Below are positions 8,298 through 19,687 of a stretch of 32,602 bases of DNA, piece by piece. The notes beneath the pieces are model-generated. The model saw only the letters and a list, made by a program, of their open reading frames with translations, was not told the DNA's origin and searched no databases. How positions within the stretch are numbered: position 1 is the stretch's first letter; every line of letters begins with the position of its first letter. Source of the stretch: Monoraphidium neglectum (Eukaryota; Chlorophyta; Chlorophyceae; Sphaeropleales; Selenastraceae); assembly GCF_000611645.1 (NCBI RefSeq), contig NW_014013374.1, forward strand, positions 1-32,602, read 5' to 3'. The translations under genes and the position numbers were made by a program.

Positions 8298-11092
8298 TCA
8301 GCCGGAGGGAGCAGAGCGGCGCGCCAGCAGCACCTGGAGTTCTCTAATTTCCTGCATCTGCTCCGCCCTGCTGCCGTCCTCGCTGGCCCGCCCAAAGTCG
8401 ATGACAAAGCACCTGGGGTCCGCGCCGCCGCTTGCTGCTGCCTCCTCGAGCATTACGTTGTGCAGCCGGACATCGCCGTGCAGGAAGCCGGGGCCGCCGG
8501 CGCGGTGGACGCGCCTCAGGGCGCTCACCGCGGCGGCTGCTACTTCTGGCGGGATGGTGGGCAGGTCCGACAGGGGGCTGCCCTCGATGCGGCGCACCGC
8601 CAGGTAGTGCACGCCAGCCATCGGGTACCAGCCGGTGCCAAGCAGCTGGGGCACCACCTCCCCCTGCTCCTCTTGCAGCAAAGAGTAGCTCCACGCCTCG
8701 CGGTCAAACGCCTCCAGCCCATCTCTGTCCGGCCCCAGCAGCTTGATGACGGCAGGGGTGCCGCGGTATAACCCCGCCACAACGTCACCGGCGCTGCCGG
8801 TGCAAATCTTGCGATGGAATTGGGGACCGGTGCTGGGGGTTTGCTGTTGGGGCGGCCCTTGCTGGCTTCTGAGGTTGCTGCCGCCGCCACGACTGCGAGT
8901 AGGGTTGATCGCAGTTTTGGAACTGGTCAAGGTTGTGGCACTAAAGCAGAATGCACAGGCTCATTCCTTTGACGAGTATGAGCGACCACATGTACAGGTG
9001 CTGTAGGGGCCGCCAACCACCACGAACAACAACAGCCGGATGTCCCACGCACCTAGATTAGCCCGGAAAATCTGCCTTGGCAAGCTCAGGTCACGGCATG
9101 CCCATGCGCACACACAAAGCACAACCATACCTGACTGGCTTGTCGTCTGGTTTCGAGCGCTCCGACTCATCATCCGCGCCCTCCTCGTCAGCGCCGCTGC
9201 CGCCGTCCCTGGGGCCGGGCTGCTGCTGCTGCGGGACAACTACAGACACTGCAGCGGGGTCCGCGTACAGGGCCTGCAGCTGCAGCCACGCGAGCGCCGC
9301 CAGCACGCTGGGGCGGGTGTCGTCCGCCTTGTAGGCTGGGCTGACGTACAGGCTGCCCCTGTGCTTGCCGTCTGCCGGGCAGCACACCAGCCAGGTGGCA
9401 AACCAGCAGCTAATGAACCCGTAGCGCATCCTCCACAGCTGCATGTTGCGGAACACTCGGGACACCACGGCGCGCGCCGCCGCGTGCAGGGGGTGGTGGC
9501 TGTCCCGCCAGGCCGCCACCAGGTCTGGGGGAGCTGTCGCGTCGCCGTCGGGCAGCAGCACGCCGGGCCGCATCACCTCGCCGACACAGACGCAGCGCAC
9601 CCGATCCTGTTCCTCTTCTGGCACCGTCAAAACAAAACTCGTCTTCTCGCGCGCCGCACCAGACTCAGAGCCTGAGCCCTGTAGGCTGGTGTCTGCAAAG
9701 TATGCCTTGCTCTCCTGTCGGGCACGCTTGGCACTGGCTTGCGTCGCCTGCGCTGTGGCGGCCGGCGCCGCTTGTTCTGCTGCGGCCTGGGCTGCCTGTG
9801 CTGCCGCAGCCGGCTCCGCCTGTGCTATTGCGTCTGCCCCCGCCTGTGCTGCAGCGGCCGGCTCCGCCTGTGCTATCACGTCTGGCCCCGCCTGTGCTGC
9901 AGCGGAGGTGCGGCCTTGAGGCTGCGGCAAAAAGAAGCATGTGTGAATGTGTGGTGGCACGAAATACGATGCCCTGACCGCATATATGCTCATAAGCCCT
10001 GGCTTGTGAGCACAGAATCACGCGGCGTGACGAGGCTGGAGATGTACTGGGCTGCAGGCCCTCATCTTACAGCAGCAGCAGGCCTACACACGACAGTGCG
10101 CACCTGGTGAATGCCCTGTGGAAGCTCTGTTGCTGCAGTGCCGGTGGCAAAGAACCTGACAGCCCGCTGTCTGATGGTGCTTTGCTCCAGCAGTCGCCAG
10201 CACGCCTGCTGGCTGCCTTGCACCTCCCGCGCCACCCGTTGCAGCGGCCGCGTCACATAGCAAAAGAGCGCGGATGCTGCTTCTCCCTCGGAGTGCAGCT
10301 CCCCGAGGTCGCCGAAATAGACAGGCAACCTGCAACCACCCACAGGGCAGCAGCATGCGTAAGCGGCAGGCGTCAGTTCAAGTGCAATTTCAGGACCACG
10401 ACGGCACGTTGCTGTGCAGACCTCACCGAGCGAGCAGCCCGCATCATGGTGGATATTGTGATGCCAAGCAAGGGGCCACTCTGTGAACGCTCAGTGGGCA
10501 CAAGTACATACAAGACAGCTCACCAGCGGCGGCTGCGGTTGGCTGCGTCCTGGTAGATGGCCAGGCTGCAGCTCAGCGGCATCGATTCTTGGTCCGTGGC
10601 ATCTGTGTGGTCCCAGGTCAGCACTTCTGCTGGAGCTGGGTCGCTCTGCTTGTAGCTGCTCGGTGTACTGCCGGTGGGCTGGCAGAGTTCGGCTTGCGGC
10701 AGGGGTGCAGCAAACGCTTCATAGAGCGTCCGCTTGCCCCCTGTGTAGAACGGGCGGGGCATCAGCAGCACCAAAGCTTGTCAGCAGAGGCATCAATGCA
10801 CAAGGCAGACACACTTGTGCGCGTCGCAAGTTCCCATCGATAAGCAAGGCTCGTGTTGAGCACGTGCGACCGGCCGAGCAAGCCCCATACAGTGGCAATT
10901 GCTGCAAGGTATGAGGCGCTGCACGCCTGGTTTGACCCTTGCAGCTGGTGCTGCAGAGATATGCGCTTTTCACATGGTTGAAAACAAAGTGCGTCTCGCA
11001 GGTGGGTCATGAATAGTTCCATGACAGGCTTAGTGGCATGTCATGTGCTAGTGTCACTGCCCTGCATGTGTGCGCAAAACAGCCACACCTGG

Positions 11093-11147
<55 letters not shown>

Positions 11148-11338
11148 AATACGAGCAGCCTCTCCTGCGATAAGACTGTCAGGTGCTGCTCAAGTACTGA
11201 CAGCTCCTGCTCCACGAGCTCTCGCTCCACAAGGTCCTTCACATCCTTGACCCCAGCCTTCTTTGTAGCAATATTCTGCTCCACTTCTATGATCTCCTGC
11301 TCGAGTTTAGCAACCACCTGCTCGACGGCGGTCGCCAT
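8298..11338 (-). CDS. coiled-coil/polyQ protein with C-terminal protein-kinase-like domain, 5 exons, ~702 aa
   Basis: Exons in coding order are 11338-11089, 10740-10524, 10329-10104, 9921-9131 and 8922-8298 (2109 nt). All phases fit; the last exon could instead begin at 8892, also in phase. Exon 1 (MATAVEQVVAKLEQEIIEVE) is a heptad-like acidic/Leu coiled coil ending in about 18 Gln. Exons 2-3 form an unassigned domain (YFGDLGELHSEGEAAS). Exon 4 has an Ala/Gln-rich repeat, then VCVGEVMRP and MRYGFISCWFATWLV with SLYVSPAY. This layout, known to me from expanded green-algal and Crinkler/FunK1-like kinases, resembles a nuclease-fold segment placed before a kinase. Exon 5 carries the kinase core: a Gly loop (TGSAGDVV), AVIK Lys at about 555, Glu about 570, HGDVRLHN (about 643-650) and VIDFG (about 670). 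All catalytic residues are present, but the C-lobe is short, as in atypical or Bud32-like kinases. Upstream frame remains open to 11479, so the start is a judgement. Substrate and role are unknown. Direct repeats flank the gene on both sides. Confidence 0.7.
9803..9898 (-). repeat. two 48-bp tandem coding repeats in the kinase-gene exon 4
   Basis: Positions 9803-9850 and 9851-9898 are near-identical 48-bp units. On the minus strand they encode 16-residue repeats of the type A-G-x-D-x-I-A-Q-A-E-P-A-A-A-A-Q. Differences are a few substitutions with frame maintained, as expected for a disordered linker growing by unit duplication. Confidence 0.9.
11095..11147 (-). repeat. (CAG)n tract coding polyQ, end of kinase-gene exon 1
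   Basis: About 17 uninterrupted CTG units on the plus strand read as CAG (Gln) on the coding strand, directly after the coiled coil and just before the exon 1 donor at 11088. The tract is uninterrupted, so it is probably length-polymorphic. Confidence 0.95.
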
Positions 11339-11770
11339 CGCGCCCTGCTGCACTGCCTGCAGGGCCAGGGAGAGGGAGCAGAGGCGTGAGCGAATCAGCC
11401 ACAGGGGCTGATTGGACGGGATGCTGCTGCTGGAGGCCACCTGCAGCAAAGAGCAGCCAATGAAGGACATTGCAGACACATGCCAACCAAACTAGTGGTA
11501 TACGGGCCATGGCTTCAGGGGCGGAGGCGTGCAGGAGCCAGCGCCGCGCCGACACAGTCGGTGACCTTGCCTGGCAGCGATGAAGCACCCCTGAGCGCTC
11601 AGCGTCCTTCAGAGCAAGGCTGCAGCGCAACAAACGGACAGGGTTGATCGAGGATTCGCGTCCCTTTATCCGGGGTACAGTGCCCGGTCGAGCTCGACCA
11701 TTACCCTGTTTGGGGACCTGGGCGCGTGTGTCTTGGCTTAGATACGTGTAAATCTAAGCAGAACAGTAGC
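11339..11770 (-). promoter_or_regulatory. 5' flank of the kinase-domain gene
   Basis: The region holds the presumed 5' UTR and promoter of the minus-strand gene. The host frame stays open up to 11479 and includes a possible upstream ATG, so an additional N-terminal stretch cannot be excluded. I see no clear core-promoter element. Confidence 0.3.
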
Positions 11771-12288
11771 TTCAGGCTGCTACGGCTTGTCATGTGCGAG
11801 GTGACTGCTCTTCAGTCGCTGCATCGTGCTGGGCGTGCTCCGGCGCGCGCCTGCCGGTCCCTGGCCAGCGCCCCCCCCCCTCCCGGGGCGTGGGGCCGGG
11901 AAACAGCCGCGTTCTGTTCCACCTTGTGCCGCGGTGTTGCGCCCGGCGCATACAAGCCCGGTATAACCACCCTTGCAGCAATCGCCAAGCATTCAGGAGG
12001 AGTGGGCCAAGCGTTCAGGAGGGTGAAAGGAGTTGACAAGGATTCTGGCAGAATCTGCCTCTCTGCTTGTGCGTATGGGGAAGGTGAAGCTGCTGCTGTA
12101 ATTTGATTTTTAACCAAAATTGTCAATTCTGGTGGGGTCGTGGGGCTGCTGACGGCACAGCCCCTATCGGCACAGCCCCCGCTGTCTGTGCAGGCTCCGT
12201 CGTCCCCCCATGGGGTGGATACTGTTGGAGCTGCATTGCGACGCTGAGTGTGCGATACACACATCTGCAGCGCACACATATCTCAACA
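11771..12288 (+). repeat. dispersed repeat copy B (~0.5 kb)
   Basis: This is the partner of copy A at 7495-7978, in the same orientation; the shared blocks are listed there. Copy B has a longer middle part, including a run of nine C at about 11871-11882 and an extra GGCACAGCCCC duplication at about 12154-12183. It sits between the 5' end of the kinase gene and the 5' end of the amine oxidase gene. Confidence 0.75.
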
Positions 12289-12715
12289 ACAACCCTGTCG
12301 TTGAGCAAGCTGCTCGCAGATGGCTTGTGCTCGAACGCCGCCGATCATGTGACATGACGACGAGTCATTCGGCGCCGCAGGAACCCGCGTCACCTGGCCG
12401 GTGACCATGTTGGAGGCGAGCGTAGGTCGCAGTCTAGTCTTCTGATCCGATCCATCAATTTGCATCGTTCCGTTGTGCGTGTTCTCCCCGCGATCTTGCT
12501 GCAGCGGGACTATTTCCCGCACGACAGCCCTTGTGGGGAGCATGTGCAACAGCTCAAGTCGACGGAAAAATTGGCGTGCATAGCAGCGCGAGCAGTCAAG
12601 TCGCCACCCACGTGCGGCACAGTTCAACGCTTCCTGCTGCCCTGCACGCCACCCGGCGCTTCTGTCTGCACGCCAACAAAGCCCTCGCCAGCATCTAGCC
12701 GCTGCTGCAGCTGCC
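12289..12715 (+). promoter_or_regulatory. 5' flank of copper amine oxidase gene
   Basis: This 0.43-kb stretch lies between repeat copy B and the amine oxidase ATG. It must contain at least part of the promoter and 5' UTR. I could not recognise a TATA box or a specific regulatory element in it, and there is no convincing exon. Confidence 0.35.
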
Positions 12716-15700
12716 ATGGACGTCGCGTCCCTCCAACAATGCGCCGGGCGGACGGCAGCCGCGCCGCCGCACCCGCTGGATCCATTGTCGTCCCCGGAGG
12801 TCGCCGCCGCCGCAGCCGCCTGCCGAGCGCACGCGGCCGCCGCCGCGCCGCGCCTCCCGCCGCTGCGGTTCAACACAATCACCCTGCAGGAGCCCCCAAA
12901 GGCCGACCTGCTGCGTTTCACCAACGGCCGCGGCCCGCGGCCGCCGCGGCGCGCGTTCTGCATACTCCAGACGCCGCCGATATTTGGGGTGATTGAGGCG
13001 ACAATTGACCTGTCACACTTCCATGCTGCCGGCGCGGCCGCGGCGGCGGTCGTCTCATGGGTTGCGGTGAGCGCAGGCCGCATGCATGGGAGTGGGCTGC
13101 ATGCATGGGAGTGGGGGCCTTGGCTGTGTGCAAGCGGCAGCCTGAAGGGGAGGCCGGCTGATAGTAACCCTTGCAGACACTGGATGACCATGGCGGCCCA
13201 GCAGCTGCCCCTGAGCGTTTTGCACATGCGCAACCGGCGGATGCGTCGGCACGCGGGCGCGGAGCCACGATCATGACATGTGTTACGGATCGACGGCGGG
13301 CGGGGCCTCGGCCGAGCGGCTGACTCGTTTCCCCTGATCCACTCCTCGACACATCCTCACACCACCCCCAAGCCTCCCCAGCCGACGCCCGCTCTCCAGC
13401 TGCCACAAACGGCCAGCTTTCCTCCACCCTTTCATAAACAGCTCTGATTCCCATTTGCAACGCCACCCTCCTCACAGATCGACGGCAATGACATGGGCGG
13501 GCAGCCCCTGGCCACCCCGGACGACTGCCTTGAGGCGGAGCGCATCGCGCGCGCCAGCCCCAGGGTGCAGGCAGTGCTGGCAGAGCGCGGCGTCAGCATG
13601 GACCAGGTGACGCGCGTGATTTTGATTATATATATGAAAAGAAATTGAATGTATTTTGAACTGGAGTGTGTATGTGGCGGGGCGTGTGTGTGCGGACGTC
13701 CATTTGCAAAAAGCAGCAGCATTGGCTGCGGAACTGGGATGGGAGGTTGTGGGGCCGCCAGTGCCCTGACGGCTGCGTTCCGCCGGTCGATGGCAACCAG
13801 CCTGCCCAAAAGCCGGCTCAAACGACGCTCGCCCTTGTGTCTAGACGATCTCGGCTTTTCCACCGACCGTACCAATTCCTCCTCACTCGCGGCCCCAGGT
13901 GGCCTGCGACCCCTGGGCCATCCACGCTGGGAAGTGGAAGGGGCGCATGATGCAGGTGGGGGCCGGGAGGGCGGGTGGTACCCTGTGAGCGAGGGGGTGT
14001 GGTGCATTCCCCTTCCCAGGCCGGCGGCGCCTCTCACCAACCGGTCCCTCCACCAGTGCCGGTTGGCCTGAAGGCTAGATGCCACAGCAGGCGCAAATGC
14101 GTATCGAACACAGCTACTCAATTGCAATCACGATCACACCAAACCACCAGGACTGCTCTTAAACCAATCCCGGACACTGCAGCTTGTCGCCTACAAGAAT
14201 GTGTCCAGCCTGCATCGAAACCGCCTGAAACCGTCCAAAACCGCCTGAAACCTGAAACCGTCCAAAACTGCCCAGAATTGTCCGAAACCGCCCCAATCCC
14301 TTGATCTCAGGTCTTCACCTACCTGAAGCTCGGCCCCGATGACAATGAGTACGCGCGCCCCCTGGACGTGGTGCCGGTGGTGGACCTCAATACGGGGCAG
14401 GTGGGCGATCTGGGTGATCTGGGTGATCTGGATGATCTGGGACGACTAGTCCAAGATGTTTGGTTGGCAGCATGCAGAGTGAGAGGGGGTCAGTAGGTGG
14501 TCAGCATACATCCGATGATCGCCCCTGGAGCAAAACTTGGAACAGCAGAGGCTCGAGAACCCAGACCTCGCCGCCTCCATCTACCATTCTGCTTATTCGC
14601 ACGAGCGCCCCCGACAGCACCGCGCACTCGCTCCCCTCCTCGCCCCCCGCCCCTTGCCAACCTCGTGCACTCCCCTGCTCACACCCCCATGTGCACCGTT
14701 TGACTTCCGTGGTCGCCTCCTCAAAAATCCAAGGTGGTGGATATTGAGGCGTACCCCGAGGCCCCGAAAAACATCCCCACAGCAGGCGGCAACTACCACC
14801 GGTGAGGGGCGCTGAGGTTGTTTTCTTGCGTGTGTGGCTGGGGCGGCGGGCGCGGGGCGGCGGGCGCGGGCGCGCCCGCCGCCGCGCGGGCGGGCGCAAG
14901 GTGGTGGGCGCGAGGCTGAGTCAAGGGGGGCAGCAGGGAGCTTCTGCCCGCTTGCCAGCCCGCAGCGTTGGCATGTGCATCACCACAGACTGTCCCCTCT
15001 GGTACCCTCGTCCCGGCTGCATTTTCTACGCGCGACTGCCTGCCTCTGTCGACAGCGGGATGCCCTCCCCCCCTGCAGTCACCTGGTCGCATTCACAGGG
15101 CTCCCTCATGCTGCGCAGTTATCAGCGACCGCAAGCCAAGCCCGCGTATCTCTACAGCCGCAATGATTTTGTTTCTCGTGCTCGCAACTGTGTCTGTTCC
15201 ACTCCCAGGGATTTGGTGGAGCAGCCCTTCAGGGAGGCCCCCAAACCGCTGTATGTGGTGCAACCAGAGGTGGGTCACCAAGCCGTCACAGAGCGGCTGC
15301 ACTCAGACCCTCCCCGCAGCAGCTCGCCGCGTCGCTTTTGCCTGGCAGCCGGTCGGCAAGCGATCGTTCCACTCACCAGTGGCGGGGCTTCGATGATTTG
15401 TCCTGCCTGGCAAGGCGATTTTTTTGTGGGTTCATGCGACGCCGGCACCCCCCTGTCCTGCGCAGCCGCCGCACCCCAACCGCCCATCCCAACCGCCGAC
15501 AACGGCAGGGCCCCAGCTTCAAGGTGGATGGCTGGAGGGTGGAGTGGCAGCAGTGGGACCTGCGGCTAGGATTCAACGGCAGGGAGGGCCTCGTCCTATA
15601 TGACGTGAGCCGTGGCTTGAGGCTGTCTGGGTGCAATCTGAGATATCTGATCTGAGATCTGATCTGAGATCTGGGTTGAGGCCTGGACTGAGATCGAGGC

Positions 15701-18700
15701 TGCGATGGAGCCGCTTGGGCCAGGATGGTGGCAGGCGCTGCATCGCTTGCGCCTCTCGACGGGGGCCCGCCGCGCAGCTCCTCGCCGGTCAGCCCTGCTC
15801 GCTGTGTCGCGCGAAGCAGACGCTCTGCCTCTCACCACCACTCCCGTCCTCGCCCCCTTCCTCTTGCCCTCCCCCCAACCCCACCCACAACATCCAGCGC
15901 CTCCCTCCCCCACCTGGACGCCCATCCGACCCCGCTTGTCCTCCGCCACCTGCAAACGCCGCCTATGTTCGTCCTCCGCCCCGCCCCTCAATCCTCACAC
16001 CCCCCAGGTGGGCTACACAGATCCCCAGGAGGGCGGCCGCCGGCGCCCCGTCGTATTCCGCGCCTCGATCGTGGAGATGGCCGTGCCCTACGCAGGTGCG
16101 CGCGGGCTTTGCATCAAATGGGCGGGCCGGTCCGGGTGGGGACTGCGCGGGGCTTGTCGCGTCACGGGGGACGGAGGCAGGGCTGATGGGAGGGCGGACT
16201 CTGGACAGGGGAATTGGGCAGCTGCTGCCAGTTCATGATGTAGGTGCCTGCACTGGATCACCGCAAAACCAAGAATGGGTTGAGTTCAAATTCGAATATG
16301 GGCAACATGGGGTTGCCAAGATGTGCTGAGAAGCATGTGCTGAGAAGGGAGAACGCAGTACCCAAAGCTGCAACTTTGCCGCTTCGCTTCATTACGGGGA
16401 GCCACGGCCCTTCCCCCCCTCTTCAAGGACGACATACCACTCACCCGCACCAACCAGCACCAAATCAACGGGTTCTCCCAACCACACCCCCACAGACCCG
16501 CCGTCAACCCCCCCTCCGCCGCCCCACTTGCCCCGAAGCTTACTGACAGCCCAGTAGTGACGCCATGGTGCCTCACATCCGCCCTGCATAGCATATTTGA
16601 CGCACCCCACCAACACTGCCCCCAAACCCACAACTATCATCATCCCACCCCGACCCGACCGCCCACAAAACCTTGACAGACCCGTCGTCGCCTTACAACC
16701 GCAAGTGCGCGTTCGACGCCGGCGACTACGGCCTGGGCTTCGCGGCCAACAGCCTGAAGCTGGGGTGCGACTGCCTGGGGGTGGTCCAGTACTTTGACGC
16801 CGTGGTCAACAACGCCCAGGGGGAGGTGCGCGGGCGGGGCGCCACGGTGCTGCATGGGGATCTGGGGTGATACTGGTGACGCGGCATGTCTCCCGGAGCC
16901 GACTTGCGTGATGAGGATGTTGAGTTTGTGTTTTGTGCCTGATGGACGGCATGGGGTCGAGGGGCGTAACACTGGATCGGCCAGGCGGTGCCCGGCGGAG
17001 AAAGGGTGGGCGGCAAAACAACAGGGTGCCCTTTCCAACCACCCCTTGAATGGACGTGACGTGGGCACAACGATTTGCTGCGGGGCCTGAAAACGGGGTG
17101 GCACGCCGGCAACGCCGTGCACGCTCACGTTGCAAACGGAGCGCCTCGCAGAGGCTGTCCCCCTTCTTTTGTCGCTCTGCTGCTCCACATCCCTCCTTTG
17201 GGATTTGGGTTTTGGGCGGATTTCACCGCCCCAACCACGGCGTGTCCAACTACAGCGTCCCCTAAACTCGGCATCCCATGTAATCACCTTGCCCATTCCA
17301 CCCGCCCCTCCCAGCCGGTGGTGATCCCCAGCGCCGTCTGCCTGCACGAGGAGGACGCAGGGCTGCTCTGGAAGCACGTGGACGTGAGCAATGACACACC
17401 GTGATGTCATTGTGACGTCATCGCAACGTCACCGTGACATATCTGGGATAGAGCTGCTTCAAGGATCCTGGGTGACCCACCAATTTGAGGGCGGCCGGCT
17501 GAGATGTCTTATGCCAGGCAGTTTGACTGCGCCACAGCAACGGATTTGAGTTACCATCTGCCACCAAATTGTCGCATGTCTGCCGGCGGCTGCGTCAATA
17601 GCGCGGTCGCTGCACGCAATTCCGTCGCCCATCTCCCGTTCCTTATCGCAACCGTCCCTCTCCCCCTTCACCCGTCGCAGTACCGCACTGGTTACTCCGA
17701 GGACCGCCGCGCCAGGCGTCTCGTGATCTCGTTCATCATGACCGCGGTCAACTACGAGTACTGCTTCTGTGAGCGTTTGGGCACAGTTGACCATCGTTTG
17801 ACCGGCACTGCGTTCGCATCCTGCTCCTGCTCTCACCTTGCCCATTATGTGTGGGCTTGTACCGCAGGCCGGGATGCTCCCTCCCTTTGCTGCAGCGTGG
17901 CACCCTCCCTGTCTGATCCCGCCCCGCTTCTGCCCTTCCTTCACTTGCCATTTTTGGGGCTGTCTTGCCCGGGCCTGGTTGTGTCCTCTCTGCAGACTGG
18001 TACCTGCATCAGGTGAGTCATGTAGAGCGTTGTGATCTTGCAACCTCGGGAGCTTGGGATCTCGTGATCTTGGGGTCAGCGAGGCCCCCAGCGATGATGC
18101 GTGAGGGCTCGGAGGTTCGGTTCGTCCAGGCCACGGCACGTCTCTTCACAGCGCTGGCGTGCGCCCGCCTCAGGCTGCCAGTCCTCCGGTCAGTCGATCC
18201 TTCCGGTGGCAGTGTGAATCTCTGCCACCACGCGCATCGCTGCGCCTGCCCCCGCATGCTGTTGTCTCTGTGACCTCCGGCAGGACGGCACCATCTCTCA
18301 CGAGATCAAGCTGACGGGCATCCTTTCGACTTCCCTACTGATGCCTGGGGAGGGCGACAAGTCAAGGTGAGTGCACAGTTGAGCAAGTTTTGGGGGCAAT
18401 CGCCGTTTGTTGGGAAAGCGGATGTCAAACACCTGCTTTTCTGTGCACCAAGCCTGGGAGCATCCCGCCATCCAGCGTCCCGGGCAGCTGCTCAGCAGGC
18501 GCCCCTCTCCTGATCATGGTGCCGCCCCTCTGCACCTGCATTGTGTGTGTGTGCGTCTGTGTGCATGTGTGTGCGTGTGCATTCGCGTGTGCGTGCGCAC
18601 GCGCACACGTGCGTACTTGTGCGTGCTTGCGTGCGTGCCCGCACCACCTGCCAACATAGTTATGTAAGACTCCTGGATTCCCCCGCGCCCCCACAGGTAT

Positions 18701-19629
18701 GGCACCATGGTGGCGGAGGGCGTCAACGCAGCCGCCCACCAGCACATTTTCAGCGCGCGCCTGGACATGGCGGTCGACGACGAGGACGGCGGCAGGGGGC
18801 TGGTGGTCAGCGAGGTGAGCTTGTGTGTGTGTGTGTGTGTGTGTGTGCATGCGTGCTTCTGCGCTCACGCGCGTGTGTGTGTGTGTGTGTGTGTGAGGGT
18901 CGAGAGCAGCGGGGCTGGGGTTGTTTGGGCCTTATGCAGGGCCCTTTTGAGCGGTGGTCGGGGATTGTGCAGGGGCGGGGCCGCAGTCGGCGGGGTGCGG
19001 TGGAGGGGTTTGGGGGAGCCGGCCAGCCACCTGGCGGCCAGCCACTCCAGATGACCGACGGCAATCAATTTGATGGGTGGCTCGTTGGTTTTGTGCAGGG
19101 GCCTGGTTGTCAGCAAGCTGTGTTTGTGCAGGGTTGAGAAACACGGGCTGGGGCTTTTTCGGCCTTGTGCAGGGTGCTTGGGCGCAACACAACTTGGCGC
19201 TGGGTTCGTTGCATAGAGTAATCTGGAATGAGGGGAGGGGAGGCGGGTGTGGATGGGCCTGCGCCAGCTCAGCACCTCACCCCCCAGGGCAGCTGAGGGC
19301 CCCAGGGCAAGCAGCTCACCACACTCGCCGCCTCGCGCGTGCCTGTCCACCTTCCAATGATTCCCATCCGGCTGCCACCTCCCGTGCGATCTCCCATAAC
19401 TGCACGATGTCCTCCTGCTGCGTTTGTAACCTTGGACACCTCTGCAACCTTGGATGCTCACCACATTGCACGACCCACAGCTCAACGCGGTGCGCCACCC
19501 CAGCCACCCGCTGACCAACCCGGCCGGCAACGCCTTCACAGAGTCTGAGACAGACCTCATAACGGTGGGTGACACACACGCACACACACGCATGCACGCA
19601 AGCGCGCACACATGCACGCGCGCGCGCAT

Positions 19630-19687
<58 letters not shown>

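Noticed and set aside
13183..13275. Possible extra amine oxidase exon after CCCTTGCAG ([15 protein letters not shown]...)
   Set aside because: Splicing 13066 directly to 13478 reconstructs the family's V-S-W...G-x-Q-P segment in phase. The extra frame has no family match and runs into a stop with no good donor in phase.
14216..14438. CRISPR-like array
   Set aside because: The units are degenerate, contiguous minisatellites without unique spacers and lie in introns of a eukaryotic gene.
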